A stretch of 64,000 bases of DNA from Xenorhabdus miraniensis (GTDB lineage Bacteria; Pseudomonadota; Gammaproteobacteria; Enterobacterales; Enterobacteriaceae): positions 124,001 to 188,000 of the forward strand of contig NZ_NITZ01000003.1 in the NCBI RefSeq assembly GCF_002632615.1. Direction: 5' to 3'. Shown here piece by piece: positions 39,116 through 49,034 of the stretch (position 1 is its first letter; each line of letters opens with the position of its first letter). The notes beneath the pieces are model-generated. The model worked only from the letters and a program-made list of their open reading frames with translations, made no database searches and had not been told where the DNA came from. The position numbers and the translations under genes are program-made.

Positions 39116-39709
39116 TTATTTAATATCAGCATCAATAACTTGATAGAAAGCATTATTGGTGTCGTCAATTGTCCATGTACCGAGAATAACATGATATCCT
39201 GAGCGTTCCGGAATATTACAGGTTATTTTGACTTTTTCGGCAGGTCTTTTCCCACTATCAAAACGCTCACAGAAGGGTTTTAAATCAAACTGTGCGCGAG
39301 TTAGTGGCTTATTTGGGTCCCAATCAGGTTTAGTAATGAAATATTGCCATGAAGTGGAGCTATGCCGGGCTGTTAATACCCATATAAATTCATTAGAACC
39401 TTTATTGAGGTTGACATGATGCCAGCGATCAGCACTTTGTTCATTGAGTTGATTGAACTGACCAACGCCACCACTGGCAATTTGTCCGTCAGGTGGGCCG
39501 CCTTGTGGAAAGCCTTTGACGCCTTCAACAGATTGTGGCTCATACATGATGGGACCACACTCTTTGTTAACGCGTTTAGAGCATAGAAGTGCTCTGCTTG
39601 GTGGTGTATCGATATATCCATGACGAGAGGAAGGCTCGGCAATACTAAAGAATGGGGTTGCACTAACAGCGGTCAATCCCACTAAAAATAATGACTTTTT
39701 AATGTTCAT
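39116..39709 (-). CDS. Chitin-active lytic polysaccharide monooxygenase (AA10)
   Basis: This secreted copper enzyme oxidatively cleaves chitin. It closely resembles Serratia CBP21: HGYIDTPPSRALLC, YEPQSVEGVKGFPQGGPPDG, the second copper His in LTARHSSTSWQYFITKPDWD and WTIDDTNNAFYQVID. Length is 197 residues. The histidine brace needs the His of HGYI as the mature N-terminus. Here that His follows SIAEPSSR, whereas the best signal peptidase site is after SIA. Cleavage there would leave five extra residues. In an insect-associated bacterium the likely substrate is cuticle or peritrophic chitin. Confidence 0.93.
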   Translation of the reverse strand: MNIKKSLFLVGLTAVSATPFFSIAEPSSRHGYIDTPPSRALLCSKRVNKECGPIMYEPQSVEGVKGFPQGGPPDGQIASGGVGQFNQLNEQSADRWHHVNLNKGSNEFIWVLTARHSSTSWQYFITKPDWDPNKPLTRAQFDLKPFCERFDSGKRPAEKVKITCNIPERSGYHVILGTWTIDDTNNAFYQVIDADIK

Positions 39710-39964
39710 GTGGAGTTCCTATTTTTTCCGTACTTGACTGTAAAATAAGTAACTTTAATTAGTGTTATAATATTAATCGGTATGTATGAAATTTAATTCA
39801 TTTTTTATGGAAAGGCATAAAGATATTTATAACAAAATTAGTCAATTATAAATTCTTAATTTATGATAAGGGTGTGATAGAAATATCTTCCTAAGAAAAT
39901 GATGGTTGTTGGACTGATGGGATTATGCCGATAGGTTAAATATTATTGTGGTGCAGCATCGATC

Positions 39965-40071
39965 AAGAAAAACCCCTCCCTGTATGTAGGGAGGGAAAGA
40001 GCGAAATAAGAAGCAAATGAGGGTGTACTAAACAAGTAGGGTATTCAGTACACGTAAATAAAGTAGACCTA
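39965..40071 (-). ncRNA. Candidate small RNA with intrinsic terminator
   Basis: On the minus strand a promoter (TTGTTT, 17 bp, TATTTT at 40083-40078) is followed by about 105 nt with no ATG. A 7-bp hairpin (GTGTACT / AGTACAC, 40053-40023) has a 17-nt loop. A C/U-rich single-stranded stretch follows, and then a GC-rich terminator (CCCTCCCT / AGGGAGGG, 39995-39974) with GTTTTTC. No gene ends here that would need this terminator. The 39710-40293 gap holds no other gene. Confidence 0.5.
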
Positions 40072-40293
40072 AATGGTAAAATATGCAATAAACCAACCTT
40101 AAACAAAAGGTGGTAATGATATCTTTAGGGTATATGATTATCTGGAAATGGGTTTAGATTTTAGAGAATAGATTAGAGGGATGTTTTAACTGAGTAAGTA
40201 AAAAATAATCATGATGTATAAAAAATTTTTATGATGCGAATTCACTAAACATTATTAGTTTAACTGGTTTCATCTAAAATATAAGGAAAACGT

Positions 40294-41133
40294 ATGATCA
40301 AAATAGGTGAAGATAAATATTGGACTCAATCGGCACTCGTTGAACAGATCCTAAAGATGGGTATAAAACCGGGTGATGTTGTTATGTCCCACGTTTCTAT
40401 GCGCTCTGTCGGGTATTGTTTAAATGGTGCAGATGATCTTATTCAGGCGATTTTAACTGCTATAGGGGAGAAAGGGACATTATTATGTTATACAAACTGG
40501 GAACAAAATTACGAAGATAGTATGGATGAAAATGGCTGTGTGCCGCTTGAACTAAAAACTGAAATTATGCCGTATGACCCATTATTTTCACGAGCAAGCA
40601 GAGATCATGGCGTATTTGCTGAGAGTGTCAGAACAACAAGAGGAGCAGTTCGAAGTCAAAATCCTGGCGCATCTGTAGTTGCTATTGGAAATGATGCCAA
40701 CCACTTCGTAGAGAATCATTCAATAAATTATGGATATGGTAATAACTCACCATTTGCGAAATTTGTAGCCTGTCAGGGGAAAATTCTTATGATTGGTGCT
40801 CCATATGAAACAATGAGCTTATTACATCATGCTGAACACTTGGCAAATATTCCAAATAAACATATTCGTAAAATGGAAATTCCTCTGTTTCAAAATGGTT
40901 ATGTAGAATGGATTAAACTAGAAGAATTTGACACGATAGATCCGGTTTGTGAATTATTTCCTGAAGGCTATTTTAAAGATATTGTTGAGCAATTTTGTCA
41001 TTCCCATTCAGAGTCTCTTAAAGGTGTTATTGGTTCTGCTAATACACTACTTATTCCTGCTAAAGAAATACTGGATTATGCAATCCGCTGGATGGAAAAT
41101 TATCATAAAAAATCATTATTGGCATTATCGTAG
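40294..41133 (+). CDS. AAC(3)-family aminoglycoside N-acetyltransferase-like protein
   Basis: This 279-residue protein matches the antibiotic N-acetyltransferase fold: MSHVSMRSVGYCLNGADDLI, GEKGTLLCYTNWEQ, the RDHGVFAESVRTTRGAVRSQ region, SPFAKFV and the active-site His in LLHHAEHLANI. Members acetylate the 3-amino group of aminoglycosides or unrelated amines. Whether it gives resistance is unknown; biosynthetic and self-protection roles also exist in the family. It stands alone, with AAGGA 8 bp before the ATG. Confidence 0.85.
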   Translation: MIKIGEDKYWTQSALVEQILKMGIKPGDVVMSHVSMRSVGYCLNGADDLIQAILTAIGEKGTLLCYTNWEQNYEDSMDENGCVPLELKTEIMPYDPLFSRASRDHGVFAESVRTTRGAVRSQNPGASVVAIGNDANHFVENHSINYGYGNNSPFAKFVACQGKILMIGAPYETMSLLHHAEHLANIPNKHIRKMEIPLFQNGYVEWIKLEEFDTIDPVCELFPEGYFKDIVEQFCHSHSESLKGVIGSANTLLIPAKEILDYAIRWMENYHKKSLLALS

Positions 41134-41491
41134 TTCCTAATATATCGATAGATTAGGGAAATAATCAATAGAGGAGTATTATTCTTTTATCATAGAGAAT
41201 CTTCATGGATTGATCGTTTTTTCTTTTCTCAGTTGGTGAGGTAAATATTCCAAGAATAGAAAATATATTATCAAAGTGACCACTAAACTTTGATTTCATT
41301 AACACTACCTTAGTTAGTGTGGCTATTTTCTCAAATCACTGTGATTTATTGATATGGCGTGACCATATTAATGCCTGCTAAATTTACCATTAACCACAAC
41401 ACTCTTGGAAAGGGCGGAATGTGGCTATAACTTTCTGTAATCAAAAAAATAGATGTTTTGGTTATTTCTTAAATAAAAGAGAGGACTGTAT
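41134..41491. other. 358-bp intergenic region
   Basis: I see no gene. A short hairpin (AACACTA / TAGTGT, about 41300-41325) without a U-run is the only structure. Confidence 0.4.
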
Positions 41492-41800
41492 ATGGCTGCT
41501 TATCTGGTTCGTGTAGAGCTTTTTGGTGCAGGCTCAAGGGAGCACAATTCACTTCATGAATTAATGGGGTTAATTGATTTTAGGAGAACAATTACTTATG
41601 CCAATGGTGAAGTAATGGCTCTACCTACAGGGACTTATGTTGGAAACTCGTTAAACTCCGCTTCAGAGATCAGAGAAAAAGTTAGGAAATTAGCAAACCC
41701 ATTATCATCAAAAGCTGTTTCTGTGTTTGTTTGCCAGTATAGCGAATGGTCTGCTTACCTTTATTCAGCTTCTGTATCTGCATTATCATCTGAATCATAA
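41492..41800 (+). CDS. Small protein resembling the GhoS/DUF2622 family
   Basis: This 102-residue protein has the pattern YLVRVELF....LHELMGLIDFRRTI...G....LPTGTY, which resembles DUF2622 proteins. These have a Cas2-like ferredoxin fold and include GhoS, the RNase antitoxin of a type V system. No GhoT-like membrane toxin ORF is adjacent. AGAGAGG precedes the ATG by about 8 bp. The assignment is from memory of the motif, so it is tentative. Confidence 0.5.
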   Translation: MAAYLVRVELFGAGSREHNSLHELMGLIDFRRTITYANGEVMALPTGTYVGNSLNSASEIREKVRKLANPLSSKAVSVFVCQYSEWSAYLYSASVSALSSES

Positions 41801-41816
41801 TATTATTTTTTAGTAA

Positions 41817-41999
41817 GCTGGTTCTCCAACAAATAGTTTGGAGGCTGGCTTTACTGCGGCATCACGATTGAAACTTTCTATAGTCAGCATATCCATTTGT
41901 CTGAACTGGTTTCAAAATTGGCGGATAAAATCTATCGTGGACGGAGAAAAGGTTTACTATGCCGATGGAGAGTTTTGTGATATTCCAGAAGGTCAGTGA
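41817..41999 (+). pseudogene. Possible decayed ORF (no start)
   Basis: An open frame without ATG ends WRIKSIVDGEKVYYADGEF then CDIPEGQ and a stop at 41997. The last 26 residues read like real protein; the earlier part does not. It may be a gene remnant. Between here and the tRNA-Pro terminator (42000-42232) nothing else is seen. Confidence 0.25.
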
Positions 42000-42236
42000 G
42001 ACGCCTGTGTCCAGATGCCGGAGGATTCGAGGTGGAACTTGTGGCAGGGGGAACGTAGGTTAATAAAAAATGCTAACTTATTTTAGTGGGAGTTCCTTCA
42101 CAGAGTTAAGGAAAGGGCAGGTAAGAAAAGAGGATATTCTGGTTAAGACAAGCGCATGCTAAGAATACGAGATTGCATTATTTTTTGCCGTGGATTTTTC
42201 CCTAGTTTTTACTCAAGTAAATTTCAGATATAAAAA

Positions 42237-42258
42237 AACCAACCATAACAGGTTGGTT
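42237..42258 (-). terminator. tRNA-Pro terminator
   Basis: AACCAACC-TGTTAT-GGTTGGTT is followed by TTTTTATA on the minus strand, with T/A runs on both sides. Confidence 0.85.
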
Positions 42259-42272
42259 TTTCTGGGGAAATT

Positions 42273-42349
42273 TGGTCGGCATGATAGGATTTGAACCTAC
42301 GACCCCCGACACCCCATGACGGTGCGCTACCAGGCTGCGCTACATGCCG
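42273..42349 (-). tRNA. tRNA-Pro (anticodon GGG)
   Basis: This 77-nt tRNA starts CGGCATGTAGCGCAGCC, has anticodon loop CATGGGGTG and encodes CCA. It matches E. coli proL and sits next to yejM, as proL does in E. coli. It also marks the edge of the accessory region. Confidence 0.97.
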
Positions 42350-42424
42350 ACGACTGTTCCTATAGTACCGTTTTTTATTTTCAAAGCAAGCCCTTAATTT
42401 GGTGAGTGATTGATTTTTAAACGA

Positions 42425-44164
42425 TTAGTTTGCTAAAAAACGTTTCACTTCAGTTAGTATCTGTAATAGTTGGGCAAGATTTGGTTTGGAACCCTGAATT
42501 TCATTACCGTCTAAATCATACAGGTAATATTCCCCATCTCTGGAAAGATAGATCGTATTTTTAGCCGTCGTAATTATCAATGAACCATTATCACCAGTAA
42601 TAAGCCACGGGTTTTCTCTCTGGGCGTTAAAAAGATCTTCACCTTGTGAGTAATCTTCTGGAGAGTTGCCAACGTGCAGTAAACGTTGCATTAGTGTGGT
42701 CATGACATCCTGATGACTGGTCAGTTTGTCGATAACTTGTGCAGGTGTACCCGGCCAGTGAATTATCAGAGGAACGTGAATTTGTTCGCGGTTGAATTTG
42801 TTATCAGTAATCCATTGCGGAGAGCGATTTATTGTCTCTTCACTCTGCTTGGCTGTAATCACAACGATGGTTTTATCTAGAACGCCTTTATTTTTCAAGG
42901 AGTCTAAAATGTTGTGGATTTCAGTATCCAGCGCTTTCTTGTCGAATTTACCCGATGTATGAGTAACGCCATTAATATCCAGAAATGAGAACCATGGTGC
43001 AGAATCGTTGCGTAGATTCAGCCATTGACGCCATTGTGTCACGGCTAAGTTATCGTCTTGCTTACCTGTGTTTGGCAGTGAGTAATCAGTCAATATCGCT
43101 TGACGATAAAGCGGGGTTTGGAATCCATCGGAAGAGAACAGGCCAAATTGATATCCTTGATGCGTCAGTGCATCAACAAGTGCGGATGGTTTCCTCGCAT
43201 TAAGAACACCGTCTAGATAACCCGATGATATGCCATAGAATAAACCAAACAATGCAGTGTCGTCCTGAATACCCGTGCTGAAATGTTGAGTAAACTGGAT
43301 GTTGTTTTTTGCAAATTGTTCCAGGGCCGGCATATCATTGATGATATCTTGGTTATCCAGCCCATCCACAACGAGTAGCAGTAGGTTATAGCCGCGCCCA
43401 GTATCCTGATAGGATAAGTTATTCAATGGATAGTTGATGCTCAAGGCGGCAGGGTTTCCTTGCTGATTAATGCGGCGTTGGTATTCTTGATGATCCAATA
43501 GGCCATGTTTTTCAAGGAACTTACGTGCGGTCATTGGATAAGAAAGCGGTAGGTTTGACCGTTGCATGGTAATGGGACGGTAAAAATTGGCGTCTGCCCA
43601 GATATACATGAGATGGGAAGCGACAAAAGCGGTGATAAATACCGCTGCCAGTGGTTTTCCGAATCGTTGGCGATTGAGGCTACGCAACTTTTGCCAACTC
43701 CATGTACCGAAGAGCATCTGTATCAAGAAAATGATGGGGATACAGATGAACATCAGTTGCCATTCCCTTGTTAATTCCCCTTGTTCCGGGTTAGTGACTA
43801 AATCCCAGACTAATGGAGTTAAGTGCAGGTGAAAACGAACATAGACAGAAGAGTCGAATATCAGCAGCGTTAGGCCCGCCGTTGCCAGTGCGGCTGAAAG
43901 AAACCTGAGTAACCGCTGGGATATAACGACGAATGTCAGCGGAAATAAAATAAGTAAGTAGATAGCAAAGATAATAAAGCTGAAATGACCGAGCCAACTG
44001 ACTAGCGCGTAGATACGCCCAAACAGTGAACCCGGCCAGTCAGATGCAAATAAATAGCGACTGCCCAGCACAAGACTGAACATGATGTTGAACAGGGCGA
44101 ACCAGTGTCCCCAACTGATCATCTGAGAAACTTTTTCGCGGTAATGCTGACGGCTAGTCACCAT
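42425..44164 (-). CDS. yejM: Inner-membrane LPS regulator YejM (PbgA/LapC)
   Basis: This 579-residue protein has five N-terminal transmembrane helices (residues about 15-190) and a periplasmic sulfatase-like domain (about 245-579: LLLLVVDGLDNQDI, SWFSFLDIN-like PWFSFLDING, HVPLIIHWPG). In E. coli it senses periplasmic lipid A and controls LpxC turnover through LapB; the N-terminal part is essential. Length is close to E. coli (586). yejL lies just upstream on the same strand. Confidence 0.95.
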   Translation of the reverse strand: MVTSRQHYREKVSQMISWGHWFALFNIMFSLVLGSRYLFASDWPGSLFGRIYALVSWLGHFSFIIFAIYLLILFPLTFVVISQRLLRFLSAALATAGLTLLIFDSSVYVRFHLHLTPLVWDLVTNPEQGELTREWQLMFICIPIIFLIQMLFGTWSWQKLRSLNRQRFGKPLAAVFITAFVASHLMYIWADANFYRPITMQRSNLPLSYPMTARKFLEKHGLLDHQEYQRRINQQGNPAALSINYPLNNLSYQDTGRGYNLLLLVVDGLDNQDIINDMPALEQFAKNNIQFTQHFSTGIQDDTALFGLFYGISSGYLDGVLNARKPSALVDALTHQGYQFGLFSSDGFQTPLYRQAILTDYSLPNTGKQDDNLAVTQWRQWLNLRNDSAPWFSFLDINGVTHTSGKFDKKALDTEIHNILDSLKNKGVLDKTIVVITAKQSEETINRSPQWITDNKFNREQIHVPLIIHWPGTPAQVIDKLTSHQDVMTTLMQRLLHVGNSPEDYSQGEDLFNAQRENPWLITGDNGSLIITTAKNTIYLSRDGEYYLYDLDGNEIQGSKPNLAQLLQILTEVKRFLAN

Positions 44165-44194
44165 ATTTTCTTTACATTAAGGTATTAATTGAAA

Positions 44195-44422
44195 TTAGTG
44201 CGCTTTATCTTCGTTAATTGAAGATTGTAATGCGCGTGCAAACGAGTCTGCGATATGTCTGCGTTGTGCAGGAGCAATGCTCGTATTGATCAAATTCGTT
44301 ACCATATTGCCCAATACCATCAGAGTAAGGTCAGTTGGCGCATGATTTTTCTCGAAAACATTTATTAATTCAGTTAATAAATGTTCAACTTTTTCATCGC
44401 TATAGCGAGACGACTGTGGCAT
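44195..44422 (-). CDS. yejL: Conserved small protein YejL
   Basis: This 75-residue protein of the UPF0352 family starts [20 protein letters not shown]. It has no known function. It is cotranscribed with yejM and divergent from yejK, as in E. coli. Confidence 0.93.
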   Translation of the reverse strand: MPQSSRYSDEKVEHLLTELINVFEKNHAPTDLTLMVLGNMVTNLINTSIAPAQRRHIADSFARALQSSINEDKAH

Positions 44423-44701
44423 AAATCAAATATCCTGAATGTACAAAGCCCTATATCTTACCGTATAGAGGAGTAATTTTCTGCTTTTTTATGACAAATT
44501 AATTCCCTATCGTGGGTATTGTTGTAATTATCTAATCTGCTGCATCGTTTTAGCCTTCGATATATTGAGCATTAGCCATTAAATTTTGAACACTTTTTAA
44601 TCATTGGGGTTTTTGGTTGCAGCAAAGAGGCAACGGTGTTTGAATACGCCGCTAATCGCAAGGTTCCATAGGTAGCCAAAGCTGCAAAAGGAGTATAAAT
44701 A

Positions 44702-45703
44702 ATGAGTCTGGACATTACCCAGATCGCGTTACATCGGCTGATTAAACGTGATGAACAAACGTTGGAAGTCATTTTGCGTGATTCTCTGCTAGAGACTAAT
44801 CAAGTGGTTGAAGAGATGATGGCTGAATTACATCGTGTATATAGTGCAAAAAGTAAAGCCTATGGTTTGTTCAATGAAGAGAGTGAATTGGCGGAATCTC
44901 TCCGTCATATGCGTAAAGGTGATGACGATTTTCTCGGTTTTAGTCGGGCTGCAACGGTTCGCCTGAAAGATGAGCTGGCAAAGTATCCTTTTGCGGAGGG
45001 TGGAACGGTTCTGTTTTGCCAATATCGATATCTTGCCGTGGAATATTTGCTGATTGCAGTTCTGAATAGTTGTAACAGTATGTCCGTCAATGAAGAGTTG
45101 GATGTGAACACAACGCAGTACCTTGATATTCCTCATGCAGATATCGTAGCAAGAATTGATCTGACTGAATGGGAAACTAATCCTGAATCCAGCCGTTATC
45201 TGACTTTCCTGAAAGGACGGGTAGGGCGCAAAGTTTCTGACTTCTTTATGGATTTCCTTGCTGCCAGTGAAGGTATGAATGCGAAAGTACAGAATAAAGG
45301 ATTATTGCAGGCGGTGGATGATTATTGCGAATCGGCGCAATTGGATAAAAATGAACGCCAGGCTTATCGTCAACAAGTCTATGGTTATTGTAATGAACAG
45401 TTACAGGCCGGTGAGGAGATTAAGCTTGAAGAATTATCCCAGGAATTACCGCCATTGGGTGAGAAAAATTTTCAGCAGTTCTCGCAGGAACAAGGGTATG
45501 AATTGGAAGATAGTTTTCCAGCCGATCGTGGGACATTGCGTCAGTTGACAAAATTCGCGGGCAGTGGTGGAGGATTAACCATCAATTTTGATGCCATGTT
45601 AATGGGAGAGCGGATTTTTTGGGATCCAGTAACGGATACGCTGACGATTAAAGGTACACCACCAAATTTACGTGACCAATTGCAACGTCGTGGTAACCGC
45701 TAA
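44702..45703 (+). CDS. yejK: Nucleoid-associated protein YejK (NdpA)
   Basis: This 333-residue nucleoid protein starts [20 protein letters not shown] and ends [17 protein letters not shown], both typical of YejK. E. coli YejK binds the chromosome and interacts with topoisomerase IV and gyrase. It is divergent from yejL and convergent with rplY across a palindromic terminator. Confidence 0.95.
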   Translation: MSLDITQIALHRLIKRDEQTLEVILRDSLLETNQVVEEMMAELHRVYSAKSKAYGLFNEESELAESLRHMRKGDDDFLGFSRAATVRLKDELAKYPFAEGGTVLFCQYRYLAVEYLLIAVLNSCNSMSVNEELDVNTTQYLDIPHADIVARIDLTEWETNPESSRYLTFLKGRVGRKVSDFFMDFLAASEGMNAKVQNKGLLQAVDDYCESAQLDKNERQAYRQQVYGYCNEQLQAGEEIKLEELSQELPPLGEKNFQQFSQEQGYELEDSFPADRGTLRQLTKFAGSGGGLTINFDAMLMGERIFWDPVTDTLTIKGTPPNLRDQLQRRGNR

Positions 45704-45740
45704 TTTCTGCATTAACCAAAGAATAAACCGTAGAAATAAA

Positions 45741-45762
45741 TAACGCCGCAATTGCGGCGTTA
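45741..45762. terminator. Bidirectional terminator between yejK and rplY
   Basis: TAACGCCGCAATTGCGGCGTTA is a perfect 22-bp palindrome followed by TTTA. Confidence 0.85.
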
Positions 45763-45800
45763 TTTACTCGGCGTCCCGATAAAAGCTCGACTGTGGCTAA

Positions 45801-46082
45801 TTAAGCACGCAGGAAATCGATGTGCGTCAGTTTAGGTTTAAACGGATGACGCTGTACTGCCTGCACTTTAACTTTAGTTTCTTTACCATCAACAACCAGA
45901 GTCATAACTTCGTAGAATTCTGGTTTGCTTTCGTGGTTGATAACTGCGTCATGATCCAGTTCAATAGAAACTGGCTCTTGGTTACCACCGTAGATGATTG
46001 CTGGAAACTTGTTAGCTCTGCGCAGGCGGCGGCTCGCACCCTTACCCTGCTCTTTACGTACTTCTGCATTAATAGTTAACAT
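45801..46082 (-). CDS. rplY: 50S ribosomal protein L25
   Basis: L25 binds 5S rRNA. The 93-residue single-domain form (E. coli 94) starts [20 protein letters not shown] and ends THIDFLRA. It is transcribed alone on the minus strand. Confidence 0.98.
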   Translation of the reverse strand: MLTINAEVRKEQGKGASRRLRRANKFPAIIYGGNQEPVSIELDHDAVINHESKPEFYEVMTLVVDGKETKVKVQAVQRHPFKPKLTHIDFLRA

Positions 46083-46260
46083 TATTTTTTCTCTGTAAAA
46101 GAAGAAAATAAATCCTGCTACAGGCGACCCAGCAGCAGGTTCGATACTTGGCTTAACGTTATATATTACGCTAAGCGGGCGGCATTCTAACGAAAAACCG
46201 CTATGACAGCAAATAGAAATGCACTATCTGGCTGGTTAGCAGGCAGGTTATTTGGCAAGC

Positions 46261-48018
46261 CTAGTACAGATCATCAGCCCGTCTAAACCGCCCCTGATAG
46301 TCAAAAATTTTTTCCCGGATTTGCCAGAATTGCCCTTTTTTGCGTGCAACAACAAAATCAGGATGGCGTAATAAAGGGCGTTGGTGAGCTATGTCTGCTG
46401 CTGTTTTCCACCGGAAAGTGGTTCCCGGCGCACGTTGATGTTGACGAATGAACTGAAGTTCAAATACTTTCTTCTGAGCAGGAGTGGATAAGCGGAACAG
46501 TTCTGAGACATCCGCACCATCTTCATCATAATAGGTGATCTTCAACCACTCTCCTTTGTTATCATGACCAGGAGTTAATTGCATTCCACCACAACGCAGT
46601 ACCAGCGCATCTTTAAGTTTTAAGGCTGCTTTCAGCATATCATCAGGATCGACTAATACTTCTTCACAGCGGTTACAGCGTCGGGCCGCGATATCATTTT
46701 CTGCTCCACAGTGGGGGCATGATTTGAAACGAAAACGGAAATCACATTGTTGCCGTTTTCCATTTTCATCCTCTTCCCAACCTTGGCAACGCCTCCCAAA
46801 ATGCTCAATGAGTTCTCCGTCTGCTGTACATGTTCCCCAAAACGTATTAGCAAATTGGCAGATGGGACAAAATACCTGTACCGGCTGGCTTTGTGAATTA
46901 GGTTTGCTGTTACCGACTTCGGGTGTGTAGAGATCGTGGGGGTTACCTGCATAATCCAGGATCAGGCAATCTTTTTTATCAGGAAATAAACGCAGTCCAC
47001 GCCCGACGATTTGCTGATAGAGGCTAACAGATTCCGTAGGCCGTAATATGGCAATTAAATCTACATGCGGCGCATCAAATCCTGTTGTCAGTACGGCGAC
47101 GTTAACCATATAGCGAAGTCGTTGTTCCTTGAATGCGTTGATCAAGAGATCCCGTTCAGATGTGGGGGTATCTGCGCTGACTAATGCAGCTTGCCCAGTA
47201 GGTAATAGCTGGAAAATTTCTTTGGCGTGTTCGACCGTAGCGGCGAAAATCATCACACCTTTTCGGCCTTGGGCATAATCGATAATCTGTTTAATAATAT
47301 GGGGCGTAATGCGCTTTTGGCGTTTTATCTCCCGGTTTAGCTCAGATTCGTTGAATATTCCTTGCTGGCTGGTACGAACCTGACTGAAATCATATTGAAC
47401 TATTGGCATGTCCAGTCTTTCCGGAGAAACCAGAAAGTGATGTTTAATCATATAACGCAACGGAAGTTCATAAATACAATCGCGAAAAAAACAGCGTTCA
47501 TCACCGCGTATCATGCCATGATAATGGTATTGGTATATCCAGCCATAACCCAGACGATAAGGCGTTGCGGTTAGCCCCAGAATACGTATTTGAGAATTGT
47601 TTTTCTGGAGTTGTTGGATAATTTGCTGGTATTGGCTATTTTCATCATCACTGATGCGATGGCATTCATCAATAATTAGCAGTGAAAAATGGTGATCAAA
47701 ACGCTCCAGATTACGGGCAATGGACTGGATGCTGCCAAAAACGACTTTTCCTTCGCTTTGTTTTTGATTTAATCCGGCAGAAAAAATATCCGCGTTTAAC
47801 CCATAAGCACAATATTTACTATGGTTCTGTGCAACAAGTTCCTTAACATGCGCCAATACTAAAACACGGCCGTGAGCTAACTTTGCCAATTCAGCGATAA
47901 CGAGGCTTTTACCTGCACCTGTTGGTAAAACAATCACTGCCGGCTCTTTGTGTTGGCGAAAATAGTGAATGGTAGCATCTACCGCTTCTTGTTGATAAGG
48001 GCGTAAAGTAAAGGCCAT
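46261..48018 (-). CDS. radD: DNA repair helicase-like protein RadD (YejH)
   Basis: This superfamily 2 protein starts [19 protein letters not shown], with Walker [19 protein letters not shown] box [10 protein letters not shown], motif [17 protein letters not shown] and a C-terminal zinc-finger region ([14 protein letters not shown], then [20 protein letters not shown]). E. coli RadD aids recombination intermediate processing with RecA. I chose ATG 48018 (585 residues, as in E. coli) over the frame's first Met at 48081. Confidence 0.95.
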   Translation of the reverse strand: MAFTLRPYQQEAVDATIHYFRQHKEPAVIVLPTGAGKSLVIAELAKLAHGRVLVLAHVKELVAQNHSKYCAYGLNADIFSAGLNQKQSEGKVVFGSIQSIARNLERFDHHFSLLIIDECHRISDDENSQYQQIIQQLQKNNSQIRILGLTATPYRLGYGWIYQYHYHGMIRGDERCFFRDCIYELPLRYMIKHHFLVSPERLDMPIVQYDFSQVRTSQQGIFNESELNREIKRQKRITPHIIKQIIDYAQGRKGVMIFAATVEHAKEIFQLLPTGQAALVSADTPTSERDLLINAFKEQRLRYMVNVAVLTTGFDAPHVDLIAILRPTESVSLYQQIVGRGLRLFPDKKDCLILDYAGNPHDLYTPEVGNSKPNSQSQPVQVFCPICQFANTFWGTCTADGELIEHFGRRCQGWEEDENGKRQQCDFRFRFKSCPHCGAENDIAARRCNRCEEVLVDPDDMLKAALKLKDALVLRCGGMQLTPGHDNKGEWLKITYYDEDGADVSELFRLSTPAQKKVFELQFIRQHQRAPGTTFRWKTAADIAHQRPLLRHPDFVVARKKGQFWQIREKIFDYQGRFRRADDLY

Positions 48019-48292
48019 TTTTATGTTACTGTCACAGGTATCAGGTAAAAGAGAATTGGTGTAGAGAATAACATTTTTCATTTAGCCTTGCTGCTGAGAA
48101 AATATTTGTCATTCTTTCTTTTTCTAGGATTAGACGGGCTATAACGAGCGATTTATTATTGTTATAGTTACTTTGGTGATGATTATTATGGTAATTATCT
48201 GTTTAACCTAGTATCACAGTAGTAGCCTTGAAAATGTTTGCAATATCAGAGGCATATTTACGTGTATTTATTTTTATCAGGGACATCTATTC

Positions 48293-49000
48293 ATGCGATT
48301 GGATAAGTTTTTATCTCAACAGTTAGGTATTAGCCGTAATGATGTGGGGCGTGAGTTACGAGCAAGGCTGGTTACCGTCGATGGTGAAGTCATCAGAACA
48401 GGCACCTATAAATTGAAACCCGACCAACAAGTTGCTTATGACGGAACAATATTGCAACAATTAAATGGCCCACGCTATTTTATGCTGAACAAGCCACAAG
48501 GATATGTGTGTTCGACAGATGATCCGTCAAATCCGACGATTTTATATTTTATTGATGAACCTGTTGCCCATAAATTACATTCGGCCGGGCGCTTGGATAT
48601 TGATACTACCGGGTTGGTTTTGCTGACGGATGATGGGCAGTGGTCACATCGTATTACGTCTCCTAAACATCATTGCGAAAAAACTTATCTTGTTACATTA
48701 GAACACCCGATATCGGAGGATATTGAACAAAAATTTCTGGCAGGAGTCCAGTTGAATGGTGAGAAAACACTGACAAAACCAGCAAAGTTAGAAATTATCG
48801 AACCCCAAATTGTACGTCTGACCATCAGTGAAGGGCGTTACCACCAAGTAAAACGAATGTTTGCAGCAGTGGGTAACCATGTTGTTGAACTTCATCGGGA
48901 AAGAATTGGTGAAATTTATCTCGATCCTGAATTAGCGCAGGGAGAGTACCGAGCGCTAACTGATAGCGAGATTAATAGCATACAAATGCCAACACTTTAA
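48293..49000 (+). CDS. rsuA: 16S rRNA pseudouridine(516) synthase RsuA
   Basis: This 235-residue enzyme has an N-terminal S4 domain ([20 protein letters not shown]), the catalytic Asp in [15 protein letters not shown] and [10 protein letters not shown] and [15 protein letters not shown] as family motifs. It is divergent from radD and 34 bp upstream of bcr, the E. coli arrangement. Confidence 0.96.
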   Translation: MRLDKFLSQQLGISRNDVGRELRARLVTVDGEVIRTGTYKLKPDQQVAYDGTILQQLNGPRYFMLNKPQGYVCSTDDPSNPTILYFIDEPVAHKLHSAGRLDIDTTGLVLLTDDGQWSHRITSPKHHCEKTYLVTLEHPISEDIEQKFLAGVQLNGEKTLTKPAKLEIIEPQIVRLTISEGRYHQVKRMFAAVGNHVVELHRERIGEIYLDPELAQGEYRALTDSEINSIQMPTL

Positions 49001-49034
49001 CTGCTTATCCTTCAACTGATTCAGGAGTAACTGC

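Noticed and set aside
42273..42349. tRNA-Pro as a phage or island attachment site
   Set aside because: No integrase and no duplicated tRNA 3' end were found within the accessory region.
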